Assembly: GCF_000740895.1 (NCBI RefSeq)
Contig: NC_025260.1
Coordinates: 124,001 to 188,000, forward strand
Direction of reading: 5' to 3'
Length of the DNA: 64,000 nt
Source: Theileria orientalis strain Shintoku
Taxonomy: Eukaryota > Apicomplexa > Aconoidasida > Piroplasmida > Theileriidae
Within the stretch, counting starts at the first letter, position 1. Every line of letters starts with the position of its first letter. The position numbers and the translations under genes were made by a program. A model generated the notes under the pieces. It was not told where the DNA came from and searched no databases. It saw nothing but the letters and a program-made list of their open reading frames with translations. Below are positions 31,317 to 42,467 of the stretch, piece after piece.

Positions 31317-34203
31317 ATGATGATGAATTACACGATTTTGTCGTTGTTGGACAAGTCCCTGGATCCAAACTCAGGATACTTCGACCAGGCTCAGAGGGAT
31401 TTAGAAATGGCAAGGAAGGCCAACTTGGCAGAGTATATATCGTCTATGGCCCAGGTCATTCTAAACCCTGAGGCGAGTCCGGGAGCTAGGCACCTGGCAG
31501 GAATTATGCTTAAAAACAGTCTCGAGTTTAAGACCGAAGAAGATAAGATGAATTACTATAACACAACCAGGGAAACCTTGCACAACGTTAAATCCCTCAT
31601 GGTCAACGTTATGAGGACAGGACCAGACGCACAGTCAGTGTTGGCATCGTGCGCAGTAGTAGCGCGCATAGCGCTGATAGAGCTTGAAAGGAATACGTGG
31701 CCGGAGTTCTTTGAAATAATACTCACGATGGTCGAGTCCCAAGACTTTAACCAGACGAGGAACTCGCTGATGTGCCTGAGTTATTTCCTGGAGGACGTTT
31801 CGAACCTCTATGAGCAGAAGAACATCAATTATTTAACCAGAGATCAGGTAAATAGGATCCTGACCTCGGTGGTCAAGGGCACGTACATAGAAGAGCCGCA
31901 GTCCTGTAAATTGTCACTCAAGTGTCTGCAGAACATGGTCTACTTTATCAACAAGAACATGGAGGTGAAAGATGAAAGAGAAGTGATAGTGGAGGCAGTA
32001 TGTAGAAGATGTAAAAGCCAAAACCAACTGGAAGTAAGGATGAACGCATACGACTCCCTAGTGCAGCTGGTGTCAGAACACTACGCACACATAATGCCAC
32101 TAATGGAGAAGATTGTGCCATTTCTGTGGGAGGCAATAGACTCGCAGGTCGAGGAGATCGCGATACCAGCATTCGAGTTCTGGAACACAGTGTGCGAAAT
32201 AGAGATGTACAACGACCAGGCGCAGAACACAGGACGGACGACCTCGAGCAGCCTAGACGGAAGCTCGCAGGCCAACTGCAGCATAATTAAGCAGGTGATA
32301 CCGTACCTGCTCCCGAAGATACTCTTCACGATGACGCTCCACAAGTACGAAGACATGGACATGGACGCGTGGACGCTGCCGATGGCAGCAGGCATATGCC
32401 TGTCACTCTGTTCGCAGACGGTGAAAAACGACATCGTGCGCTCAGTGCTGGAGTTCATCAACGAAAACTTCCAGAGCTCGGAGTGGAACAAGAGAGAGGC
32501 GGCGGTCCTCGCGTACGGGTACATCATGGAGGGCCCGGACACGGAGACGCTGAGGATCCTAGTAAACGACTCCTTTCGAAACCTGTGTGACGTGCTGATG
32601 GACTCCTCAATAGCAGTCAGGGACACGGCAGCCTGGACCATCTCGAGAATCGCAACGTTCCACTGCGGAGCGGTGCTAGGACACCTGGGCACGCCCGAGG
32701 TGCGCACGTCGAACATGCACAAAATAGTCAGAGCGCTCTTCGACGAGCCGAGAGTGGCAGTGAACATATGCTTCTTCCTACACGAGCTGGCGGAACACAT
32801 CAACGGTACGTGAACTAGATAGATGGATAGATTGATAGCCATATAGTTAGATACCTGGATAGATTGATAGCCATATAGTTAGATTGATAGATAGCATACA
32901 CGCCTAACCGACGCGCAGAATACTCGAAAGAATACAACCACCTCGATAATATGTTCCTGACCCTCTGCCGTAACCTAATAGATCGCAGTAAAATGGCCGA
33001 CAGCATGGAGTCGAACCTCTTCAGGGCAATATATGACAGCCTGTGCAGCCTTATAGCAGGGGTCTCGGACAACAGCCTTGATTCGATGAAGATGATGGTG
33101 GACCACTTCATACCGTACGCGTCGGAACTGACGTCGACGAACCTCGCGGACGAGCATAACAAGATAAAGCTGCAGTCGGTCTACGGAGTCATTCAGCTGC
33201 TGGTGACCAGAGTGGGATGCAACGACAAGCTCAACCTGCTCATGGAGAGCGTATTCAAGTTTCTCTCGGTGGAACTGGACGAAGACGCGCTGCTCACACT
33301 CGCGGCGGTGGTGAGCGTGGTCAAGTTCGACACCCTCGCGCCCTTCGTGCCCAATATCGTCAAGGCGGTCCTGATGGGTCTGGAGGGCGAGTACTCGCGC
33401 TGCAAAATATGCATCGGGATCGCCGGAGACATTTCGCGCAGCTTAGAGTCAAACTTCGTGCCGTACTTGGACACCTTCATGCCAGTCCTCGTGAGGAAGC
33501 TGCAGGACCCGAACGACAATAGGAGGCTTAAGCCGCCAATCATCGTCTGCATTGGCGACATAGCGCTGGCGGTCGCCGGCTCCTTCGCGAAATACGTCCA
33601 GGGCACGATGTCGCTGCTTATCCAGGCCGCCTCAACCACCTACGACATGGGCCCCCCCGACAGCGACGAGTGGTTCGACTTCGTGAAGCAGCTCCAGGAG
33701 TCATGCCTCCACGCCTTCTCCGGGATAGTCCTGGGGCTCAAGGCCGGAGGCCTGCTCCACATGCTGAGGAACTACGTCAACGCGGTCCTGAAGCTCGCTA
33801 ACGACGTGGTTAGCACTCCCGACCAGTACTTTGACGCGAACTTGTTCAGGCTCGCGGTCTCACTTACCGGGTAAGAAATAGCTAAATTAGTTTGCCTTAG
33901 TGGCAATAGGTTACCGTAGATATTTAACAACCGTTAATCATAACTATTAACTGGCGGTGGCAAATATTGGTCACGCCGGCCTATTAGAGTAAACGGGCAT
34001 ATTAAATTAACGGCAATTCTAAATGAACGTTTAGGGACCTCGTCCTGGCTTTCGGGGCAGACCTGTCGATGCACCTCGTCGATTCCCCCTTCATGAACAC
34101 CATCGTGGCCAGGGTCAACCAGCTCGAGGCTGCACAAGACCCCAGCGCCGGCGCGTGCAGGGAGGGGGTGGTGTGGCTCCGCTCCTTGGTTAAAAGCAGC
34201 TAA
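31317..34203 (+). CDS. Importin subunit beta-1 (karyopherin beta)
   Basis: Three exons: 31317-32811, about 32927-33870 and about 34034-34203 (TAA). Total near 870 residues, as in human importin beta-1 (876). It is built of HEAT repeats throughout. Recognisable family segments include ARHLAGIMLKNSLEFK near the start, the acidic WTLPMAAGICLSLCSQ region after the insert EDMDMDAW, and REAAVLAYGYIMEGPD, SSIAVRDTAAWTISRIA and CIGDIALAVAGSFAKYV. Importin beta carries cargo-importin alpha complexes through the nuclear pore and releases them on RanGTP. The first intron has a 32-bp duplication. Coding GC content rises steeply from 5' to 3'. The gene ends 66 bp from the convergent OPRT stop. Confidence 0.93.
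32824..32884. repeat. 32-bp tandem duplication in the first importin beta intron
   Basis: Units 32824-32855 and 32856-32884, identical over 29 bases, made of tggatagattgatagcca followed by tatagttagatacc. Flanking gatagatag runs extend the simple-sequence character. It lies wholly inside the intron. Confidence 0.9.
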
Positions 34204-34269
34204 CTGTGAGTTTAACGCCTAAAACCTTAACTTGTATATACACGTTTAGTACATTGCCGCTCTCGACCC

Positions 34270-34985
34270 TCACCAGCAGGTAACGGACGTGCCCGCCAGC
34301 TCCTGCAGCTTCATGACCTCGAGCACCCTTATGTCAGGTCGCGCCAGCCTCTTGACGAAGTCTGAAGTCTTGTGAGCGCAGGTGCGCATTGGGAACTCAC
34401 CTCCGTAGTTCGGCTCTCGGTTTACCAGGAAGAGGATGCACACGACCTTCGCCTTGGTCGTCTCCGCCACCGCCACCGATCCCGCTACGGCCTTGCCGGT
34501 GGTGCAGATATCGTCCACGACCACCAGCCTGGAGTTCTCCTCGAAAGCTCCCGGGGATCCCACCAACAGCTTGCCCTCTCCGTGGTCCTTTACCTCCTTC
34601 CTGTGGTATCCGAAATGCACCTTCTTCCCAGTCAACTTGTAGTACTTTAGGCACAGCACAGGGACGATAGGGATGGCCTGAAGTCGCGTCAGTGGCGTAG
34701 ATTAGGCGTGATTCACATGGACAGTGGCGAATAACCAACCTTGTAGGGACAGCCGAAGAAGGCGTCGAATTCAACCTTCTCCTCGATCAGCTTTGCGACC
34801 AGCAGGTCGGTCATCAGATCGAAGGATTCGGCGTCTGCGAGTATTCCTGAGTTGAAAAACGTGTTCGACATTAGGCCGGAGTTGAGACGAAATTCTCCGA
34901 ATAAAAGAGCTCCATTCTTTTTAGATAGCTCTATAAATTTGGACTTTATACTGGGTACATTTTTAAGGAAAGCTTCTGTGTCCAT
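34270..34985 (-). CDS. Orotate phosphoribosyltransferase
   Basis: Three exons, ATG at 34985, stop at 34270-34272. Introns lie at about 34680-34741 and about 34356-34394. The second is 39 nt, hence in frame if read through, but splicing restores the family sequence NYGDFVKRLARPD. Motifs: NSGLMSNTFFNSG near the start, FGYHRKEVKDHGEGKLLVG (catalytic loop with Lys and His), and RLVVVDDICTTGKA, the PRPP-binding signature. About 210 residues, normal for bacterial-type OPRT without a fused decarboxylase. It converts orotate and PRPP to OMP, the fifth step of pyrimidine synthesis, a pathway piroplasms retain in full. Cytosolic. Confidence 0.95.
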
Positions 34986-35235
34986 TTGTATTGATATTTT
35001 ACAAGTTAATGGTAAATTAGATGGGTCGATATAAGTTGATTTAGCCCTAAAAATTATATTTACTGTGGGGAACCTTCTTCGACGAAACTAGCAGTTATTT
35101 CTAATATTATCCACACATTTGTACATAAGATGTTTATTTAAGAAGTGGTAGCTATTTTGTCTTTATTCATGAGAAAATCTCATCAAATAATCGGGTTTTG
35201 CTAGTTTAACAAACACTGGGACTGGATTCCATACA
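34986..35235. promoter_or_regulatory. Divergent promoter region (OPRT / large helical protein)
   Basis: 250 bp, AT-rich, between divergently transcribed genes. No individual element can be assigned. Confidence 0.35.
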
Positions 35236-37941
35236 ATGGAAGGAATGGCTGATAATCAATTTCCTTCCGTAGATGAAGCACTTTTGGAGGAAATTTGGGA
35301 TTTCATTCATCCAAAGGATCGCCATTTGTTCCATGGAGCTTGCTCTAACCTCGATGAATTGATTCCGAAAGATGAATTTAGAATTCACCTTGTTAACAAC
35401 GAATTTAAGTTATCAAGTGACAATCGCGATTATTTATATAAACGGATTGAAAAGTTGACTGGACTTAATTCTTCGTTGGATAAGTTTCTGACCGAGAGCA
35501 ATGGCCAACGGTACACCAGCCTTATCGACAGTTCTTCCTACTTTGATTTGTCAAAGAAACTGTCGAAAGCTGTTAAAAATACTCTTCCTGATGTGCGGAG
35601 GTGGTTTGATGAATACAAGGTGACTACGCTGTACAATTATCGGAAGATTTTAAGGGCACACACCCGTCTCAACAAATTGAAAAACTGTGTTCCATTTTTA
35701 CATATTTACCGGGAAATGTATTATGTTAGGGAATTTTTAAAGATGGTTGATGTGCCGGTAGTGTATCGGATAGTGGCTTGCTCGTATGGTCTTCAATACG
35801 CCAAAAATGTGTCAGAAAAGGACGCCAGAGTAGTTGACACGGTATTTTTTAATGTACTGAGGGAGCATTTTTCAAGGACCATCGGAAAGTTGATGACGAA
35901 CATATTCATTAAAAACCAGTATAAGTACAACCCCTGCGACAAGCTGCTCATGCTCATGATATTTGGACAAACAACTGAGGAATCCTGCAATTACGTAATT
36001 GGCCTTTTGAAGGATGAACTGGTGTCAGTGACCTCGTTGACATTGCAGAAATATTTGATGATGGAAAGCGACGGTGTGGGACTGAAATGTGTAGGTTTGA
36101 ACAAGAGGAATGTGGCCGCGCAGGCCTCCTTGCTTCCCCCCGATCTATCGCTACTTGTCGTCTGTAAAATACTATCGGAATTTATCGCACTTTTTCAGAA
36201 CTTGGTCTCAAGTTTGAGCTACGAATCTAGAGTAATTGACTCTAAGCACTGCACAAATTTTAGCACCGGTAGTAGTACCTTGGACGTTTTGTTGAACGGC
36301 CTGAAAAAGGCCGACTACCGTTTGTGTTATAAAAAGTGTTTAGACCTGTTTGTACATAAATTCGCACTGTTGGCTGAAACTAGCTTCGATATTCTGTGGA
36401 AACTGGTTTCTAACTTTAACTTAAACTCACTGAAGGATAAAAATGATGTATTAAAAATATCGCTGTTAATTTTGTACTATATTACACTGCAGAGTAGCCT
36501 CAATGATTCCAACGGGGCTGATAAATATGATCACGATTGTAAATATATATCGTTGGACCCTGAGTTGATCACTATATTGAGTGAACACTGTAACAAAAAC
36601 TTTTTCTTTTTGAAAGACATGGAAACTTCGGGGCAGAAAACGTCCCTCAACAACTTGGAAAATGCAGTATCAACCTACATGAACCATTATTCTCAAAGCT
36701 TTACATCAGAATGCTTGGAAAATATAGCAATTTCACTCACGAATGACACTTTCGAAAGGGTGGTTGTGAACCCAGTCACATTTGAAAGATTCCAAATGGA
36801 CTTGTTTTGTAACATATTTAAAAACTATTTAGCTTCAGGAAAATTAATGAGGTTCGGCAACTTTAAGTTTCCCGCCGCTAATCCCCTTCTGGGATGGACG
36901 CCGAATTCAAACTTCGTGACAATTAACGTGCTCGACCGTTTATTAACTGACCCAATGACCAATTATAGTCAATCCAGCAGTGAAAATAGAAGGGAAGTGG
37001 GAGTGTTGGCGCTAACTCGAGATTACGGAGGCGTTTACACGCTGACGTCGAGGATGGTTCTCAGGGCCTTCGAGCAGTATTTTAAGATGGTTCTGGTCCA
37101 TCCCAAGGATTTCTTAGGCATCATGAAGCATTACACTAGGATACTGGATAGGTACATGTACGCTAGCATTCGTTCCTGCAAGGTTGACGCCCTGGTGATT
37201 CAGAACCTGAAAAGGTTCAATAAGGTGTTTGGCCAGCAGGAAATGGAAACGTACGAAAGCATCAGCACGTGTGATACGTATAGGAACGAAAGGATGGAGG
37301 AAACCAGTGTTTCTGACCCCTTAAGACTGAGCTATGTGGTGAACGCCGTGGAGTCGTGCTTCACCCTGCTGGAGTCTCTGGCGCTGGTGACCCACCAGAA
37401 CAGGCACAAGGATCCGGATTCGGCCAGGTACCTAAAACAGTACTATAGGGAAAGAAATGAAGTGGTGATGGAGCTCAGGGTGGTCTTATACCATGTGGTC
37501 GTCTATAACGTGCTCAGGCCGGCGCTGCCCAGCGTTGCCCTGATGAAGGCAGTTATAGAGGCGAAACCCTTACACATTCCAACGGACGTGGACAGAACCT
37601 TCGAAAACTTTAAAAGGCATCTGGTTGCCCTGGACGGATTCTTAACTTCGGACCGACACACCGGTTTTCCTCTCATGGTGAGGCTGCTTCTGTGGGATTC
37701 CATAATTAACGTCATAAGGGACTCTTTTAAACCCCTTTTGAACCTCTTTGCCAATGACTCGAATTCCGAGTTGGGTAGGTCGATGCATAAAAATTATTCT
37801 GAAACTCTGGAAATTTCAATTGGGATTCGTGCCAGGCACGTGGACCAGGTTCAGGTGGACCACGAAAGTCACCGGAGTGTAATTGCAAATATACGCACAT
37901 ATTATAAATTGGTAGAAGAATTGGTGGAGTCCCTAAAATGA
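35236..37941 (+). CDS. Large single-exon helical protein, possible vesicle-tethering (CATCHR-like) subunit
   Basis: Single uninterrupted frame of 901 codons, unusual among its intron-rich neighbours. The protein is almost all helix with no leader or membrane segment. The N-terminal 180 residues (YLYKRIEKLTGLNSSLDKFL; FLHIYREMYYVREFLKMV) look like the coiled-coil start of exocyst/GARP/COG-type tethers. The C-terminus (MVRLLLWDSIINVIRDSFKP followed by a helical end) resembles the final domain of VPS50/syndetin- or VPS54-like proteins. This assignment rests on general pattern and is weak; no short signature is decisive. Codons shift from AT-rich to GC-rich along the gene. Confidence 0.4.
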   Translation: MEGMADNQFPSVDEALLEEIWDFIHPKDRHLFHGACSNLDELIPKDEFRIHLVNNEFKLSSDNRDYLYKRIEKLTGLNSSLDKFLTESNGQRYTSLIDSSSYFDLSKKLSKAVKNTLPDVRRWFDEYKVTTLYNYRKILRAHTRLNKLKNCVPFLHIYREMYYVREFLKMVDVPVVYRIVACSYGLQYAKNVSEKDARVVDTVFFNVLREHFSRTIGKLMTNIFIKNQYKYNPCDKLLMLMIFGQTTEESCNYVIGLLKDELVSVTSLTLQKYLMMESDGVGLKCVGLNKRNVAAQASLLPPDLSLLVVCKILSEFIALFQNLVSSLSYESRVIDSKHCTNFSTGSSTLDVLLNGLKKADYRLCYKKCLDLFVHKFALLAETSFDILWKLVSNFNLNSLKDKNDVLKISLLILYYITLQSSLNDSNGADKYDHDCKYISLDPELITILSEHCNKNFFFLKDMETSGQKTSLNNLENAVSTYMNHYSQSFTSECLENIAISLTNDTFERVVVNPVTFERFQMDLFCNIFKNYLASGKLMRFGNFKFPAANPLLGWTPNSNFVTINVLDRLLTDPMTNYSQSSSENRREVGVLALTRDYGGVYTLTSRMVLRAFEQYFKMVLVHPKDFLGIMKHYTRILDRYMYASIRSCKVDALVIQNLKRFNKVFGQQEMETYESISTCDTYRNERMEETSVSDPLRLSYVVNAVESCFTLLESLALVTHQNRHKDPDSARYLKQYYRERNEVVMELRVVLYHVVVYNVLRPALPSVALMKAVIEAKPLHIPTDVDRTFENFKRHLVALDGFLTSDRHTGFPLMVRLLLWDSIINVIRDSFKPLLNLFANDSNSELGRSMHKNYSETLEISIGIRARHVDQVQVDHESHRSVIANIRTYYKLVEELVESLK

Positions 37942-38076
37942 TTACACTTGCCCGCTGCTGATTTAATTTTATTCGATTTCGTTGAGCTTTTGTGCTCCCG
38001 TTCCCCATATGTGTAGAGTAGATACTTTGCGTGGACGCTGGTACTCAGTAGCTTTCACTCTCTTTGATTTTAAAAA

Positions 38077-38733
38077 ATGACTGCAACTGAAGGTCTTGAG
38101 CCGGAGGTTTACGGTAGTCCCTTGCATGGCAATGACTTGGTCAAGCAGACTTTGGAGGAGCTCAGGAAGCAGAAGCTCACCTCGAACGATGCCACGGAAT
38201 TCGACCTCAAGCCGGTGGTGGAGCTTTTTACCAGGATAAACGAGGTATTTTAGACGTGTGCGCCCTTCTCACCTTTTTTCAGGAGATGGCCCTCAGCCAG
38301 CCCAAGAATGTAGTCGAGTTTGTAATAGATTTTCTCTGTAAGAATTACCCGAACCACCTCCATGGCTTCAGCAGCATTTGGAACTCAGGTACGCCGCTAC
38401 TCAGTTACCGTTCTCTACTTAGCTCACTCTTCGCCTCTAATCTTGTCTTCAGACCCTGAACTTGAGCAGGCCAGGCTCGTCGTCGTCGAGTTTTTCAAGT
38501 ACAACAAGCTCCCCGTCGAAATTGCTTCTCACTTCACTCGTGCTGGCTACGACACTCTCGACACCATTGCTTCTCTGAACCGCGACTCTCTCACTGAGAT
38601 TGAGAAGTACTCCAACGCTGAGTGGCTTCCTGGTCACAAGGTTCGTCTTCTCAAGATGTTTGAGAACATTGAGCAGCACATCATCGAGTTCAAGCGTGAC
38701 AGGCCCTTTCAGAGCTTACATAAATCGGGATAG
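38077..38733 (+). CDS. RIIa-like plus SAM domain protein
   Basis: Three exons: 38077-38244, 38281-38391 and 38453-38733 (TAG); both introns have GT-AG ends and keep frame. Residues about 45-85 (KPVVELFTRINEEMALSQP, then KNVVEFVIDFLCKNYP) match the L-x-x-x-x-x-x-x-x-P-x-(D/N)-V-x-x-F pattern of the RIIa/DPY30 docking-dimerization fold. The C-terminal third (YDTLDTIASLNRDSLTEIEK, then HKVRLLKMFENIEQHI) has the SAM pattern, with L/I core residues and the HKxxLL end helix. Both are protein-interaction modules, so a scaffold is likely, perhaps for an A-kinase-anchoring-type or cytoskeletal complex. Function unknown. Confidence 0.65.
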
Positions 38734-38776
38734 ATTAGTGTAAAGTATTTAACCTTTTTAATTTTCTCAGTCCTAC

Positions 38777-41197
38777 TTACAAGAGTAGCTTTAGTGACTT
38801 CAGCGTCTCCTCCTTCACGTACAGGTGCAGCTTCGCGTTGATTGCCACTGCTGCCAGCGTGACGTACTCCCGGTCCTCGTAATTGGCTTCGGCGCCCACC
38901 TCCACGTCCTCCAGCATCGACACTATCAGCAGTGGCCCGCTCACCACGTTCCCCTCTGCGTCCTTCAGGCCCTTCAACACTGCGTTTCCTCCACGCTCGT
39001 GCGCCTTCAGCTCCTCGTAGGTCACTGTTCCGTTAAGCAGTGCCTTAAGGAAAGTCACGTTTGACACTATTTTCCTCTTAGTTGCGTATCTGTGTAATAC
39101 TTCCGATCCTTCCTGTGTGATTCTAAATTGACTTTGTGTCTGTTGCTTTGTTTCCAGCCTCGTGAACACTCTCGTTCCCAGCGACGCGTACTTACACTGC
39201 TCATACTTATTAATTTTATTCCTCTTATATGGTCTAATCCACTCTGAGTTTGACACCAGGTATACGCTCTTGTCGCTCGAGTACTTTATCACGAAGTTCA
39301 ACTCCTTTTTTATCCCGTAGTAGTCCATGATTTCGTCGTGTTCTTCTCCTCTGAACGGCGTGTATTCGTGCAACAGTTTCGCTCCTCTCGACTTTTTCCT
39401 CTCTACCTTCCTCTCATCGTACTCCTCTTCGACAACAATGTGGTTATTTGTTTCTGCTTCACCTTCACATGGATCCACTATGATATAAATTTGTGTATGT
39501 TGCTCATGATATCATCTGCTTAATTAGCTTACTATATCTTCATGCATCTAATACCTGTATACAACAAACACCGTTTTAACTAGTACCAATATTATACTTG
39601 TATAAACGGTTGCTTGAGGGCTGTAACTCTCGTTTTATATAAATTTTCGTACCTCTTCCCTTCTTTCTAATTTTAAATATGAAGAATCCTCCCGTGTTAT
39701 TGTAATGCGGCAGTACTCTCATGACCTTCTTTGCGATTTCCTCCTTCCAGTCGCTGTTTTTGAACATTGTTTCCTTGATTCTCTCCTTTAAACTTGCGTC
39801 CACTTCTCCGAAGTCTGAGTAGTATCCTCCTTTCAGGTCTGGGACTTTCCAATCCAACAGTCCTGTTTCAAATTTGAATCCTTTAATTGGCTCCAGGCCG
39901 ACCAACTCCACTTCTTCGCTCGATTCACAGTAGTTTGCCACCGCCTATTAATGTGTTACTCTGTGTCAGTCACTTTAGCCCAGTTACCTCGTTTTCCAGT
40001 GGATTCAGTGAACATGTTGAATATATCAGTTCTCCTCCTGGCTTCAGCAACTATGTTTATTATCATTAATTATTCTTTGTTCTTTTACTTACTTCTATTG
40101 ATCTCTTCAATATTGCCAGCTGTACTTTGTGCAGGTGCAATCCGTTCGTTGCCTTCCAGTTTATCCATATGTCCATCGACTTCCTCATCGTTCCGTCGCA
40201 GCTGCACGGCATATCTGCCAATATCTTGTCGAAGAGTATCTGTTTTCCTTTCTTGTTGTACATGTTCGGGAACCTTGTTGCTATAGTGCTTTTAATTTAT
40301 CTTATTTGTTCTTTTCTTACCGTCGTAGTTCGTCACTGCTGTTGATGGCGAGTTAATTGTCTTCAGGTGGTGCGCCAGTGTTGATACTCTCGATTGACTC
40401 ACATCGTTCCCTATGATCATTCCTATTTTTGTTTATTTTTACTCTTATTTTTCAATTACTTACCTCTGTTTTCCAAACTATCCATTTTTTCCCACTTTAA
40501 CCTACTTTCAACCATGTCCACTATTTGCAGATACTTCATTCCTATGTTTTAATTTTTATTGTTTTCCATCTATACCTGGTGCTGCGCATATGTCCAAAAT
40601 ATTTTCGTTTGGCTTCGGGTCCAGGAACAGCACTGGCAGCATGCTTACTGTTTCTTGTCTCGACAGCGAGCCTCTGTTATCTTCGTTCATCAGGAATTGG
40701 TGAAAGCTAGTGAACTTTTCATTTTTTCTCAAAGAGCCTCTGTCTGCCTTCATTTGGTAGAAGACGTTGTAGTTTTCTTCGTCCTTCAAGTACTCTAGCC
40801 TGTAGTCCACGCACGGCTTCAGCTCCAACTCTTCGCTGTCACACATTCTGATCAGCCTTTCTCTCGCCGACTTCCACAGTAACGCGCTTGTGTTCAATCG
40901 AAACGACACTGGAAGAAGCTTCTTTGAGTATTCCATAAACACATCCCATTCCTCTTCTTTGCAGATCCTTTGAAGCTTATAGTATGCTTCAAATTCTTCG
41001 TTTGACGGTCCTTCTTCCACAAATCTTCCTCTTTCGTTATCGTTTTCTCCGGCCGATTTGCCTTTCTTTCCCCAACGAACTGCTTGCATTTCTCTGCATC
41101 TTGACTTCCATCCCAATCTAGTGTTTTTTGGGTTCTTTTTATCTTGGTTGGTATGTTTGATTTCAACATCCTCCGTTTTATCTACCATTTGTGACAT
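38777..41197 (-). CDS. tRNA (cytosine-5) methyltransferase, TRM4/NSUN2 type
   Basis: Spliced gene, ATG at 41197, TAA at 38777-38779, about 700 residues. Motifs in order: LLPVSFRLN at the start of the core, SMLPVLFLDPKPNENILDIC and AAPG (SAM-binding motif I), DKILADMPCSCDGTMRK (motif IV with the release cysteine), LKPGGELIYSTCSLNPLENE (motif VI with the catalytic cysteine in TCS), then the TRM4-specific C-terminal region (GGFFIFKIRKKGR, LHEYTPFRGEE, WIRPYKRNKI). It methylates C5 of cytosines in tRNA. The N-terminus has a basic nuclear-type segment. Motif IV reads PCSCDGT, where most NSUN2 proteins have PCSGDGT. Intron at about 39908-39950 fits perfectly. Confidence 0.88.
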
Positions 41198-41398
41198 ATA
41201 TGGTACTCTACTGCATTGATTTTACAAAAATATAAACTTAATTTTATCCTAAATTTAATACTGTACAATTTTAAATAAATACACTTGTTCTACGGTCAAG
41301 GAATCCAATATTCGGATTGGGCAGATTTCTCTTTGTGTTAGTGTATAGTCTTGTTTTTTGTGTACATTAGCTTCTTTACTTAATGTTTATGGTTTAAA

Positions 41399-42467
41399 AT
41401 GTCGAAAACTGGTTTTAGGGGGAAGTATGGTCGGTCTCCTAGCGGTCGTACTGAGGATTCTCACGACTCCTACGAGCACCGTCGAAAAAAAAGGCAAAAC
41501 AGGCTTCCTGATTCCGACTTTTCCAATAAGTTTCCCGTTCCTCCCCCTATTGTTCCCCCTGGGTTCAATCAAATGGTTCCTCCTTTGAATCCCGTCAAGG
41601 GCATGCCTATGATTGTTCCCGGTATGCCTTTGCCGCCTCCAATACTCATGAACATGCCCCTTCCTCCTCCAGGTTAGTTTATTTTGCCAGTTTTTACCCT
41701 TTTATTCACAGTTTTTTGTTTTCATCCCACCTGTTAGTTACACATTTTAATTTTCAGACTCTGATCCTGAGGAGATTAAGAAGGCTCTTAAGATGATCAT
41801 GTCAAATTTTCCCGTTCATCCTCCTAAGGACGGCAAGCTTCCCTTTCCTCCTACTCACAAGCATCCGAGTGTTAGGAAGAGGGGTCGCCGTGATTCTGGT
41901 ACGTTTGCCTCTATTCATCTTTCTTCAGTTCCTGAGCACCAGGAAGTGAGTAATGAGGAGCTCTTTGACCGTCAAGTCGATAAACTTCTTGACCAGTTTC
42001 TCAGCCAGGACGACTTTTCCTTCAGTTTAACTCAGATTCCTGGTCTTGTGATGAAGCGTTTCCTCAAATCTAGTACCAGTAAGCATAGATGCCGGTTGTT
42101 TAACCTTAACTGCTTATTAACTCAGATAAATACTCATATGATACACACACTTATTTTTTCTATTTGCACAAATAGTAGTCATAGCTTACAAATAGTAGTC
42201 CTAGCTTACACATTCTAGTTATAGCGTACACTTATTTACTCTTGTAAGTTTATTGTACATATTATTTTAGTCAATGAGATTGAAAGGCGCGCCTCTAGGC
42301 GTAATCAGAAGGTCAGGTTCCTCGACCACCTCGATATCGCCAAGCTCAGCTCTGCTCTGCGCACTACTTGCTGTTCTCCCTCCCTTGAGAAGACTCATCG
42401 GGAATATCAATCTCTTGGCCTAGGAAAGGTTGAAGGCGTTCTGCCCTTCGTGGATGGCCTTGAGTAG
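41399..42467 (+). CDS. Proline-rich basic protein, unknown
   Basis: Three exons: 41399-41674, about 41759-42080 and about 42272-42467. The N-terminus is basic and Ser/Arg-rich ([13 protein letters not shown]), followed by a Pro/Met/Gly-rich stretch ([18 protein letters not shown]). The middle is charged ([23 protein letters not shown]) and the last exon is basic ([17 protein letters not shown]). Such composition is common in splicing-associated or other nuclear RNA-binding proteins, but no domain is recognised. The deduced stop TAG (42465-42467) lies inside the last coding exon of the opposite-strand HECT gene, a 48-bp overlap. No alternative splice in the last exon removes it. Confidence 0.6.

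Noticed and set aside
32081..32842. 253-codon open frame on the - strand opposite importin beta
   Set aside because: It lies wholly inside a confident HEAT-repeat exon on the + strand and reads as its antisense; no family similarity. GC-rich coding DNA commonly leaves the antisense frame open.
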